DNA of 6,167 nt from an uncultured Bacteroidota bacterium (GTDB lineage Bacteria > Bacteroidota > Bacteroidia > Chitinophagales > Chitinophagaceae), in the NCBI GenBank assembly GCA_946480675.1, contig CAMLKS010000156.1, positions 1 to 6,167 on the forward strand, given 5' to 3'. The stretch's first letter is position 1; every line of letters begins with the position of its first letter. A program made the translations under genes and the position numbers. The notes beneath the pieces are model-generated. The model saw only the letters and a list, made by a program, of their open reading frames with translations. It made no database searches and was not told the DNA's origin. This document shows, piece after piece, positions 1-5,582 of this stretch.

Positions 1-357
1 TTCCGGCAAACCATACACAAAGTTGCGCTCACCCATGCTGCTCTTTGCAAGCAATCTAAAATCCTGAGATAGGTCAATAACTACCGTTTGTCCACTTATC
101 TTGTTCAGCTCAAGGAATGCTTTAGCCTCACCATGCCCAACACATAGAAACAGCACATCAACATCTTCAATCGCAGAAGAGAACAACAAATCCGTTTCAC
201 CCAACAGATCTGTGTGAACATGATATACAGGCACACAGGCATTACTTCGGCTATGAACAAATCTTATATCCACATTCGGATGCTGCAATAGTATGCGCAA
301 CATCTCACCGCCAGTATAGCCTGCGCCACCTATAATGCCTGCCTTAATTTTTTTCAT
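1..357 (-). CDS. argC: N-acyl-gamma-glutamyl-phosphate reductase (ArgC), N-terminal part, cut by window edge
   Basis: ArgC performs the NADPH-dependent reduction of N-acylglutamyl 5-phosphate to the semialdehyde, the third step of arginine synthesis, in the cytoplasm. The first 119 residues are in the window. The N-terminus MKKIKAGIIGGAGYTGGEML holds the Rossmann glycine motif (GGAGYTG, about residues 10-16). It is followed by the family-typical SRSNA segment (37-41), HTDLLGETDL (48-57), FLCVGHGEA (70-78), VIDLSQDFR (93-101) and NFVYGLPE (112-119). The catalytic cysteine (usually in an NPGC motif just after this point) lies outside the window. The ATG at 357 lies inside the end of argG, giving a 14-nt overlap in a different frame, so translation is probably coupled. 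No other in-frame start fits the conserved N-terminus better. In Bacteroidetes the acyl group may be acetyl or succinyl; sequence alone does not decide. Family identity is very secure. Confidence 0.96.
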   Translation of the reverse strand, partial: MKKIKAGIIGGAGYTGGEMLRILLQHPNVDIRFVHSRSNACVPVYHVHTDLLGETDLLFSSAIEDVDVLFLCVGHGEAKAFLELNKISGQTVVIDLSQDFRLLAKSSMGERNFVYGLPE

Positions 358-1555
358 CTGCAAATACATTTTGATTGCTATTAACTGCATGGTATATAGA
401 TACCTGGTTACCGAATATTTTAGCAAATCCTCTCACATCATCGCCAGTCCAGGTGTTATTCATTTCGCCGTATGCGCCAAAGGCATTGTCCATCAGGTCA
501 TGAGGTGTATCTACACCTGTTACTACAAAACGATGCGGGTACAAAGTCACATACACTTTACCTGTCACCATCTGTTGGGTATCGGTCATAAAACTTTCCA
601 CATTCCGCATAGTAGGGTCCAGCAGCATGCCTTCATGCAGCCAATTGCCATACCAAGTAGCCAGCTGATCTTTCCAATACATCTGCCACTTGGTAAGGGT
701 ATGTTTCTCCAGTAAATGATGTGCCTTTATGATAATTACAGGCGCCGCAGCCTCAAACCCTACCCTTCCTTTTATACCGATAATAGTATCGCCTACATGC
801 ACATCTCTGCCTATACCATATGGCTGCGCTATGTCTTGCAATTGCTGAATAGCACTCACAGGATGCATCATTTTATCATTCAACCCAATCAATTCCCCAC
901 TTTCAAAATGCAGTGTTATTTGTTTCGGGCTGGTTGCCGTTACTTGTGTAGGCCATGCTGTTTCAGGCAAATACTCATTGCTCGTCAATGTTTCTTTTCC
1001 ACCTACAGATGTGCCCCATAGCCCCTTATTGATGCTATACTTAGCGTTTTCAAAGTTCATATCTACACCGTGCTCTTTCAGGTATATTATTTCCTGCTCC
1101 CGGCTCAGTTTCATATCTCTGATAGGTGTTAGTATCTCCACGCCGGGTATCATACCCTGGAAGACCATGTCAAAACGAACCTGGTCATTACCCGCACCGG
1201 TGCTACCATGCGCCACATAGTCTGCACCTATTTGCTGCACATATTGAGCTACCGATATAGCCTGCACCATACGCTCTGCACTTACACTTAGCGGATATAC
1301 GGCATTCTTCAGCACATTACCATATACCAGGTAGCGGATGCAGGTTTCATAGTATTTCTGCGTTACATCTACTACTTTAAATGATGCTACACCCAGTGCC
1401 CTTGCTCTTGTCTCGATATAGGCCAGCTCTTTATTGCTGAAGCCGCCCGTTTGTATGGTTACGGCATGCACTTCAAGCCCCATTTGCTTCTGCAGGTAAA
1501 TGGCGCAATATGTTGTATCTAATCCGCCGCTGTATGCCAGTACTACTTTTTTCAT
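344..1555 (-). CDS. argG: argininosuccinate synthase (Bacteroidetes subtype)
   Basis: This enzyme condenses citrulline and aspartate with ATP to give argininosuccinate, AMP and PPi. The 403-residue length is normal for bacterial ArgG. The N-terminal PP-loop AYSGGLDTT (residues 7-15) binds ATP. HGSTGAGNDQVRFD (116-129) is the citrulline/aspartate-binding motif. The segment has A where many ArgG proteins have K (TGKGNDQ), and YPLSVSAERM replaces the common YPLGTSLARP. As far as I recall, both are normal for the Bacteroidetes branch, not defects. LSREQEI, SINKGLWGTSVGG and GDTIIGIKGRVGFEAAAP follow in the expected order. It sits 16 nt downstream of the GNAT gene and its 3' end overlaps argC by 14 nt, so the three genes form one transcription unit. 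No clear Shine-Dalgarno sequence precedes the ATG, as is usual in this phylum. Confidence 0.97.
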   Translation of the reverse strand: MKKVVLAYSGGLDTTYCAIYLQKQMGLEVHAVTIQTGGFSNKELAYIETRARALGVASFKVVDVTQKYYETCIRYLVYGNVLKNAVYPLSVSAERMVQAISVAQYVQQIGADYVAHGSTGAGNDQVRFDMVFQGMIPGVEILTPIRDMKLSREQEIIYLKEHGVDMNFENAKYSINKGLWGTSVGGKETLTSNEYLPETAWPTQVTATSPKQITLHFESGELIGLNDKMMHPVSAIQQLQDIAQPYGIGRDVHVGDTIIGIKGRVGFEAAAPVIIIKAHHLLEKHTLTKWQMYWKDQLATWYGNWLHEGMLLDPTMRNVESFMTDTQQMVTGKVYVTLYPHRFVVTGVDTPHDLMDNAFGAYGEMNNTWTGDDVRGFAKIFGNQVSIYHAVNSNQNVFADEKN

Positions 1556-1571
1556 TCTCGTTGCTTTGTGG

Positions 1572-2237
1572 TTACTGCTTTACAGCCCTGGCCTTTTTAG
1601 TAAATATTTTTAAAAACCTGTTTTTCTTGACATTAATGAGCCGTTCATATACAGGCGCCTTTTGTTTGAAATGGCTGGCTGTTTCTTCCGGTGTATAGTG
1701 ATCCTGCGGGTCGTACAGCATACCTGTGCATAAGCAGTTCTTACGCTCTTTGCTCATCAGTATGTCGTAATTCACGCAGCTTTTACAACCTGCCCAAAAG
1801 GCATCATCCTGCGTCAGTTCCGAATATGTAACGGGCTCGTAACCCAGGTCACTATTGATTTTCATTACCGCAAGCCCGGTGGTCAATCCAAATATTTTTG
1901 CATCTGGATATAGGTCCCTGCTCAGCTCAAATATTCGTTGTTTGATTAGTTTGGCAAGGCCACTCTTTCTAAAGTTGGGCGATACGATCAGGCCGGAATT
2001 AGCTACATACTCGCCATGGCTCCAGCTTTCTATATAGCAAAAACCAGCCCATTCACCGGCTTCCGAAAAAGCAATGACCGATTTGCCTTGCAGCATTTTT
2101 TCCTGCAGGTATTCAGGCGTGCGCTTAGCTATGCCTGTACCGCGAGCCTTTGCAGACGCTGCCATTTCTTCGCAAATGGCATGCGCATAACCGGTATGGT
2201 GACCGGAGGCCACCAATACCTTAAAGGTTTGGTTCAT
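1572..2237 (-). CDS. GNAT-family acyltransferase, probable N-acylglutamate synthase of the arginine operon
   Basis: A 221-residue GNAT protein. The acyl-CoA-binding motif is VSPNFRKSGLAKLI (about 85-98), with the R-x-x-G-x-A phosphate loop at 90-95. The preceding strand, FCYIES (66-71), and the following GLTTGLAVMKINSDLGYEPV (117-136) complete the fold. After the GNAT core is an unusual tail with four cysteines, C151-x-x-C154 and C168-x-C170, which may bind a metal. As first gene before argG and argC it is well placed to acylate glutamate (acetyl- or succinyl-CoA donor), the first committed step. Bacteroidetes usually lack classical ArgA/ArgJ. I recall that the related gene next to argG in Bacteroides thetaiotaomicron was assigned this role from mutant fitness data. 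The assignment here rests on context and family resemblance. The ATG at 2237 has an A-rich upstream sequence but no Shine-Dalgarno. Confidence 0.85.
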   Translation of the reverse strand: MNQTFKVLVASGHHTGYAHAICEEMAASAKARGTGIAKRTPEYLQEKMLQGKSVIAFSEAGEWAGFCYIESWSHGEYVANSGLIVSPNFRKSGLAKLIKQRIFELSRDLYPDAKIFGLTTGLAVMKINSDLGYEPVTYSELTQDDAFWAGCKSCVNYDILMSKERKNCLCTGMLYDPQDHYTPEETASHFKQKAPVYERLINVKKNRFLKIFTKKARAVKQ

Positions 2238-2309
2238 TTATGTATGAATTAAAAAATGTGGTAAATACACGAAACCACCGCTATGAACATGCGGAGCTTC
2301 AATGGACGA

Positions 2310-2325
2310 AAGCTTTTAAAAGCTT
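2310..2325. promoter_or_regulatory. 16-bp perfect palindrome upstream of the acyltransferase gene
   Basis: AAGCTTTTAAAAGCTT is a perfect 8+8 palindrome centred about 80 bp before the acyltransferase ATG. It has no U-tract after it in the minus direction and no loop, so a protein-binding operator is more likely than a terminator. It does not clearly match the E. coli ARG box. Part of the symmetry may be chance in an AT-rich segment. Confidence 0.35.
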
Positions 2326-2360
2326 CTTCAACAGTCAATGACTATCGGAATACCAGGATA

Positions 2361-2495
2361 TCAACGTCGCAACCACAGGCAGGTAAACCTGTTGCAAAAA
2401 ACTGAACCTGTTAGGGATTCAGCAAAAAACCCACGCCCGAAACCCGCAACCAGTGCGGTGGTATCGTCAAGCGATGTAATGAAGGTTTTTTTCAT
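2361..2495 (-). CDS. possible 44-residue leader ORF in the arginine-operon leader
   Basis: An ATG at 2495, preceded by an AAGAA purine stretch, opens a 44-codon frame that begins MKKTFITSLDDTTALVAGFG and ends CLWLRR. It starts about 35 nt after the inferred transcription start and covers all three leader hairpins. It has six Phe codons (5, 18, 23, 24, 33, 37) and four Arg codons (21, 36, 43, 44, the last two just before the stop). There is no run of one amino acid as in classical attenuator leader peptides. I recognise no homologue. It could equally be a chance ORF over a structured RNA. Confidence 0.25.
   Translation of the reverse strand: MKKTFITSLDDTTALVAGFGRGFFAESLTGSVFCNRFTCLWLRR
2369..2395 (-). 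other. third leader hairpin (possible alternative fold)
   Basis: Read on the minus strand, GCAAC (2395-2391) can pair with GTTGC (2373-2369). Inside it CAGGT (2391-2387) can pair with ACCTG (2384-2380). The AACAGGTT at 2393-2386 is a direct repeat of AACAGGTT at 2412-2405, which forms the 3' arm of the preceding terminator-like hairpin. Either copy could therefore pair with the same ACCTG, which would allow competing folds. The pairing is read by eye; no folding energy was calculated. Confidence 0.35.
2396..2422 (-). terminator. terminator-like hairpin plus six-U tract in the arginine-operon leader (attenuator candidate)
   Basis: On the minus strand CTGAA (2422-2418) pairs with TTCAG (2406-2402). 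CCT (2415-2413) pairs with AGG (2409-2407) around a short loop, with a two-base bulge. Six consecutive T follow (2401-2396). This has the form of an intrinsic terminator, but it lies about 160 nt upstream of the acyltransferase ATG and downstream of the inferred promoter. It could therefore attenuate the operon or end a short leader RNA. The stem is short, so strength is uncertain. Confidence 0.4.
2424..2461 (-). other. upstream leader hairpin followed by a six-U tract
   Basis: On the minus strand CCGCA (2458-2454) pairs with TGCGG (2448-2444) over the five-base loop CTGGT. An enclosing CCAC (2461-2458)/GTGG (2434-2431) pairing is also possible, and six T follow at 2429-2424. Together with the next hairpin it makes two successive stem-plus-U-tract units within 70 nt. 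Confidence 0.35.
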
Positions 2496-2536
2496 TTCTT
2501 ACGTTGATCTGAAAAGTGTTTGAAAAATTAGCAATG

Positions 2537-2568
2537 CAAAGAAAAATACTTTTCAGGAATAATTGCAA
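2537..2568 (-). promoter_or_regulatory. candidate sigma-ABfr-type promoter for the arginine operon
   Basis: On the minus strand a -33 TTG (2568-2566) is followed after 21 nt by TTTCTTTG (2544-2537). This is one mismatch from the Bacteroidetes -7 consensus TAnnTTTG. Transcription would start near 2530, giving a leader of about 290 nt before the acyltransferase. The string TTTTCTTTGCA here is also found in the promoter candidate of the histidine kinase gene. No better match was seen closer to the acyltransferase start. Confidence 0.45.
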
Positions 2569-2667
2569 AATAAATTTTTCCGTTGCTATCAATTTAACAT
2601 TGCACTGATATATACGCAGCCTATAACTGCATTGCATATAACAAACAAATGATGCCATGCATGCCCA

Positions 2668-2675
2668 TAACTTTA
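2668..2675 (+). promoter_or_regulatory. weak -7-like box before the oxidoreductase gene
   Basis: TAACTTTA is one mismatch from TAnnTTTG and lies 16 nt before the ATG at 2692. No TTG is found at the expected 19-21 nt upstream (the region reads ACAAACAAAT). If used, the 5' leader would be only about ten bases. Confidence 0.3.
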
Positions 2676-2691
2676 CATCAACAATGGCATT

Positions 2692-3702
2692 ATGGCACCA
2701 ATAAAGCTTAGCATTCTCGATCAGTCTATTGTAAGACAAGGATGTACTGCAGCCGAAGCTGTAGCGGAAACGATTGCTACAGCACAGTTGGCCGATAAGC
2801 TGGGCTACCATCGCTTTTGGGTATCAGAACACCACAATTCCACATTTATAGCCGGCTCTACCCCGGAGGTGTTGATGGTGAAACTTGCGGATGCTACCAG
2901 GCATATACGCATCGGTTCCGGTGGCATTATGTTGCCCAATCATAGCACGCTGAAGGTGGCAGAGAATTTCAGGATGCTGGAAACGCTTTTCCCTGGCCGT
3001 ATAGATCTGGGCATGGGTCGTGCACCGGGTGGAGACCGCATTACGGCACACCTGCTCAATCCTTCTAATGATTTTGCAGAAGAAAAGTATCTGCAACAAC
3101 TCGAGCATCTTCAGCATTTCTTCAGGGATTCAGCTACTACCCAACATGGCCCTATAATAGCCGTACCGCAGTGCAGCACTATACCTATGCAATGGATACT
3201 TAGTTCCAGCGGTGGTAGCAGCGAAATTGCTGCGCGGTTTGGGCTAGGCCTTGCCGTGGCAAAGTTTATCAATGGTTTTGTGCAGCCGGATGTGGTAGAT
3301 GTATACCGTAAAAAGTTCGAACCATCTCAGCAATTCCCGGAACCATATGCCATCATGTCTATATCGGTGCTATGCGGCGAAACGGAGGAAAAAGCTACCA
3401 CAATGCGCAAGTATCTCGACTATATACTGCTTCAATTTGAGAAAGGCAATTTCCATAACATTGCGACACCCGATGATATTGCAAACTATACGTTCTCAAG
3501 CTTTGAACTGGACCGTATCAAACACAATAGCGGACGTGTTATATCCGGCACACCCGATGATGTAAAACAACAGATTACACGATTGCTAAATGACTTTGGT
3601 GTAGATGAATTGATCGTTTCCACAATGGCTGCCGATGCAAATGACCGTAAGCGTTCATTCGAACTATTGGCCAGTACCTTCAATTTAAAAGAAAGAGATT
3701 AA
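2692..3702 (+). CDS. LLM-class flavin-dependent oxidoreductase (YhbW/MsnO8-like)
   Basis: A 336-residue soluble protein of the bacterial-luciferase-like superfamily (TIM barrel using FMN/FMNH2), close in length to E. coli YhbW (335). Family-typical segments appear in order: LSILDQSIV (6-14), FWVSEHHN (42-49), GSGGIMLPNHSTLKVAENF (75-93) and PGRIDLGMGRAPGGD (101-115). They are followed by ILSSSGGSSEIAARFGLGLA (169-188) and a C-terminal SGTPDDVKQQI segment. Members of this 'luciferase family oxidoreductase, group 1' are mostly uncharacterised monooxygenases; the substrate cannot be inferred. A second ATG at 2684 is out of frame and stops quickly, so 2692 is the start. The gene stands alone on its strand. 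Its stop is 3 nt from the stop of the convergent response regulator gene, with no hairpin terminator between them. Confidence 0.93.
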   Translation: MAPIKLSILDQSIVRQGCTAAEAVAETIATAQLADKLGYHRFWVSEHHNSTFIAGSTPEVLMVKLADATRHIRIGSGGIMLPNHSTLKVAENFRMLETLFPGRIDLGMGRAPGGDRITAHLLNPSNDFAEEKYLQQLEHLQHFFRDSATTQHGPIIAVPQCSTIPMQWILSSSGGSSEIAARFGLGLAVAKFINGFVQPDVVDVYRKKFEPSQQFPEPYAIMSISVLCGETEEKATTMRKYLDYILLQFEKGNFHNIATPDDIANYTFSSFELDRIKHNSGRVISGTPDDVKQQITRLLNDFGVDELIVSTMAADANDRKRSFELLASTFNLKERD

Positions 3703-3705
3703 AAC

Positions 3706-4407
3706 TTATTTCATCCTGTCTGAAAGCTCGCGCCTGTATGTTATGCCCACAGGCAATTCTGCATCACCGATAGTAACAGTTTGATTGCTATATTTCTTTA
3801 TTTTATCCAGCGCTATAATGTAGGACTTGTGTATGCGCATAAACCGTGTTGCAGGTAGCTTTTGTTCCAGTTCTGTAGTAGTGATAGTTACCAGGTGGGT
3901 CTGTTTATTGGTAAATATCTTCACGTAGTTGCCCAGGCTTTGCGCATACAACATTTCTTTGGGGTCTATACGTATCCAGTTGCCATCCCCTTTCACCATA
4001 AAGGCCGCATCACCATCGCTGGTAATCTCTGCACTTGTTATCGGCTGCAGCGACATATACCTTTCCACAGCTTTCAAAAAGCGCGGAAAGTGTATCGGCT
4101 TCAGCAAATAATCAATAGCACCATAGTCATAGCTTTCCAATGCAAATTCAGTGTAGGCAGTTGTAAGTATTACTTTAGGTGGATTGCTTAATGTATTCAG
4201 CAGATCGAAGCCTGTCATTTCAGGCATGTTGATATCGAGGAATATTAAGTCTACTGGATTGGCGTGCAGAAAATTGATTGCCTCCAGCACATTATGGCAC
4301 TGTCCAACCAGCTCCAGGTGTTGCAACCTTTCTATATAGTTCACCAACACATAGTGCGCAGCCGCTTCATCATCTACTATCAGGCATTTTACTTTCGTAG
4401 TCACCAT
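3706..4407 (-). CDS. LytTR-family response regulator
   Basis: A 233-residue transcription regulator with an N-terminal receiver domain. It shows acidic residues D12-D13, phospho-acceptor D58 in FLDINMPEMTG, T83 in LTTAY and K103 in LLKPI. A C-terminal LytTR DNA-binding domain runs from about 130 to 230, with IDPKEMLYAQSLGNYVKIFT and the signature FMRIHKSYI. All receiver key residues are present. The frame stays open upstream to 4512, but that stretch overlaps the kinase coding sequence and has no receiver-like residues. The ATG at 4407, 4 nt after the kinase stop, is therefore the start. It is the partner of the kinase encoded immediately upstream. LytTR regulators bind direct repeats; targets could include the operator-like region at 5489-5538. 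Confidence 0.95.
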   Translation of the reverse strand: MVTTKVKCLIVDDEAAAHYVLVNYIERLQHLELVGQCHNVLEAINFLHANPVDLIFLDINMPEMTGFDLLNTLSNPPKVILTTAYTEFALESYDYGAIDYLLKPIHFPRFLKAVERYMSLQPITSAEITSDGDAAFMVKGDGNWIRIDPKEMLYAQSLGNYVKIFTNKQTHLVTITTTELEQKLPATRFMRIHKSYIIALDKIKKYSNQTVTIGDAELPVGITYRRELSDRMK

Positions 4408-4411
4408 CCAC

Positions 4412-5440
4412 TTATTGTAATTGCAAAGATAACGATACCAGGTACTCTTCCCTGGTGATATGCCTGCGAAGCCGGTGCCTACCGGGATACAATATCTGCA
4501 AGCGCTGCTCAATATTCTGTAGCCCTATGCCGGTTGAGGTGACCTGCCTGCTTTTTTTAGGCATTGAATTGCGTACTGTAAGTTCTAATTGACCGTTCTT
4601 CACTTCTATAAGGGTATGCACATAACAGGCCTCAATATTATTCGCGCCATGCTTAAAAGCATTTTCAATAAAAGGCATCAGCATAAGGGGCGCTATATAA
4701 TATTGTGCGTCCGGCTGGTCTGTTTTAAATTCATATTGAATATCACACCGGCAGCCTACCCGCTCTTCTTCCAGTGCTATACAGTTTTCTACAAAGGTTA
4801 GCTCTTCTTTCAGTGAAACCCATTCCTTACAGATATTGTCCAACTGGTAGCGCATCAGTTGAGACACCTGCAATATCAGGTCCGGTATGCGCGAAGGCTC
4901 ATGCAGGCTGATACCATATAGGTTATTAAATGTATTAAAAAGGAAATGAGGATTGAGCTGTGAACGCAACAGATTGAGCTCAGTATTATTAATGCATAAC
5001 TGCGATGATGCTTCCTTCTTTTTCTGCCTATAGAAGCGTAGCATGATGAAAGGAGAATTGATAGCTATAAGGCTAACAGCACAGGTGGCAGTATTAAACA
5101 GGAAACTTTGCTCAGCAGTGGTTTTGCTCATTATATAGCAATCCGGCGAAAGAAAGGATTTGGCCAGTGTTAATGCTGCCCCGAATACGAGTAACAGCCC
5201 TAACCCTATGGGTACATATTTTAGTGGCTGTTGCTTTTCCATCAGGCGCGGCAGGATAAAAAAGCGGTGCAAAAGCGCGTGCACATATAGTATCCCGAAA
5301 TAACCCAATCCTACCCACAATGCATTCCAGCTGGTTATCAGCATCCAGTCGTTGAGCGTGAACAGCACGAACAGGGTTGCAAACACCAGGAATTCCTGGA
5401 ACCACACATTCTCCATTATGTTTTTACCAATACGAAACAT
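4412..5440 (-). CDS. LytS/YehU-type sensor histidine kinase with four transmembrane helices
   Basis: An inner-membrane sensor kinase, 342 residues from the ATG at 5440. Hydrophobic stretches at about 17-36, 40-60, 76-94 and 115-136 suggest four membrane helices with no sizeable extracytoplasmic domain. The cytoplasmic part has the His_kinase (PF06580-type) motif LRSQLNPHFLFNTFNNLYG with phospho-acceptor H165. The ATPase domain has PFIENAFKHG (256-265) and the glycine box STGIGLQNIEQRL (302-314). Start choice: the frame extends to a GTG at 5470, but that lies upstream of the inferred -7 box. The ATG at 5440 has GGAG five bases upstream; an ATG at 5416 (MENVWF) is the alternative. The gene forms an operon with the LytTR regulator. 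Signals sensed by such kinases are generally unknown. Confidence 0.93.
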   Translation of the reverse strand: MFRIGKNIMENVWFQEFLVFATLFVLFTLNDWMLITSWNALWVGLGYFGILYVHALLHRFFILPRLMEKQQPLKYVPIGLGLLLVFGAALTLAKSFLSPDCYIMSKTTAEQSFLFNTATCAVSLIAINSPFIMLRFYRQKKKEASSQLCINNTELNLLRSQLNPHFLFNTFNNLYGISLHEPSRIPDLILQVSQLMRYQLDNICKEWVSLKEELTFVENCIALEEERVGCRCDIQYEFKTDQPDAQYYIAPLMLMPFIENAFKHGANNIEACYVHTLIEVKNGQLELTVRNSMPKKSRQVTSTGIGLQNIEQRLQILYPGRHRLRRHITREEYLVSLSLQLQ

Positions 5441-5445
5441 ACCTA

Positions 5446-5449
5446 CTCC
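5446..5449 (-). promoter_or_regulatory. Shine-Dalgarno-like GGAG supporting the kinase start at 5440
   Basis: GGAG on the minus strand lies 5 nt before the ATG at 5440. It favours that start over the GTG at 5470 and the ATG at 5416, neither of which has one. Such sites are not general in this phylum, so the weight is modest. Confidence 0.4.
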
Positions 5450-5457
5450 ATCTCGTG

Positions 5458-5488
5458 CAAAGAAAAGCACGCATTTCGATTATTTCAA
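5458..5488 (-). promoter_or_regulatory. candidate promoter of the kinase/regulator operon
   Basis: On the minus strand TTG (5488-5486) is followed after 20 nt by TTTCTTTG (5465-5458), one mismatch from TAnnTTTG. Transcription would start near 5452, about 12 nt before the ATG at 5440. The -33 triplet directly abuts the dyad at 5489-5521, so a protein bound there would touch RNA polymerase. Confidence 0.5.
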
Positions 5489-5521
5489 TTATAAATGACC
5501 AATTCAATTCGTCATTTATAA
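5489..5521. promoter_or_regulatory. 33-bp near-perfect dyad, operator candidate 1
   Basis: An inverted repeat centred on C5505, with 15 of 16 position pairs complementary (only C5500/C5510 fails). The outer arms are ATAAATGAC and GTCATTTAT, with AATT-C-AATT at the centre. There is no U-tract and it sits between divergent promoters, so an operator is more likely than a terminator. A TetR-type dimer site is the natural reading. The arms also belong to the repeat set shared with the second dyad. Confidence 0.7.
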
Positions 5522-5538
5522 ATGCACTGGTCATTTAT
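5518..5538. promoter_or_regulatory. second, less perfect dyad, operator candidate 2
   Basis: ATAAATG (5518-5524) and CATTTAT (5532-5538) form an inverted repeat around CACTGGT. Its right arm, GGTCATTTAT (5529-5538), is an exact inverted copy of ATAAATGACC at 5491-5500. The centre (5528) is 23 bp, about two helical turns, from the centre of the first dyad, so two dimers could bind the same DNA face. Confidence 0.6.
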
Positions 5539-5564
5539 GGCAAATTTCTGTAAGGCAAGCTTGG

Positions 5565-5572
5565 TTCTTTTG
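5565..5572 (+). promoter_or_regulatory. weak -7 box candidate for the efflux gene
   Basis: TTCTTTTG is one mismatch from TAnnTTTG and is followed by CA, as in the other two candidates of this window. No TTG lies at the expected distance upstream. If used, transcription would begin only a few bases before the ATG at 5583, which would favour the second ATG at 5592. Confidence 0.3.
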
Positions 5573-5582
5573 CATCTTAATT

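Larger units (their letters stand above)
2238..2691. other. 454-bp divergent intergenic region between the arginine operon and the oxidoreductase gene
   Basis: No protein-coding gene of ordinary length is supported here on either strand. On the minus strand it holds a promoter candidate (2537-2568), a 44-codon ORF (2361-2495), three hairpin-forming segments (2369-2461) and a 16-bp palindrome (2310-2325). On the plus strand a weak -7-like box lies just before the oxidoreductase gene (2668-2675). The stretch 2570-2665 is AT-rich and shows nothing further that I can support. Confidence 0.7.

Noticed and set aside
335..1220. Several plus-strand ORFs opposite argG
   Set aside because: They are antisense to a full-length, strongly conserved argG and their products look random.
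2310..2325. Palindrome read as an E. coli-type ARG box
   Set aside because: The core AAGCTTTTAAAAGCTT lacks the TGAAT/ATTCA arms of the ArgR site.
2338..2523. Plus-strand 61-codon ORF in the arginine leader region
   Set aside because: It has no start signal, no recognisable product, and overlaps the structured leader on the other strand.
2467..2811. Minus-strand ORF of 114 codons overlapping the 5' end of the oxidoreductase gene
   Set aside because: It is antisense to a clearly conserved protein for part of its length and covers the AT-rich intergenic region with a low-complexity, Cys/Phe-rich product resembling no family.
4408..4512. Upstream extension of the response regulator frame to 4512
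   Set aside because: The extension lies within the end of the kinase coding sequence and precedes the receiver domain without conserved residues; the ATG at 4407 fits the family length.
5441..5470. GTG start of the kinase at 5470
   Set aside because: It lies upstream of the inferred -7 box and adds ten residues with no family match; the ATG at 5440 has GGAG five bases before it.
5489..5521. Dyad read as a bidirectional terminator
   Set aside because: The flanking genes diverge from it, so there is no transcript to end, the stem is AT-rich and no U-tract follows.
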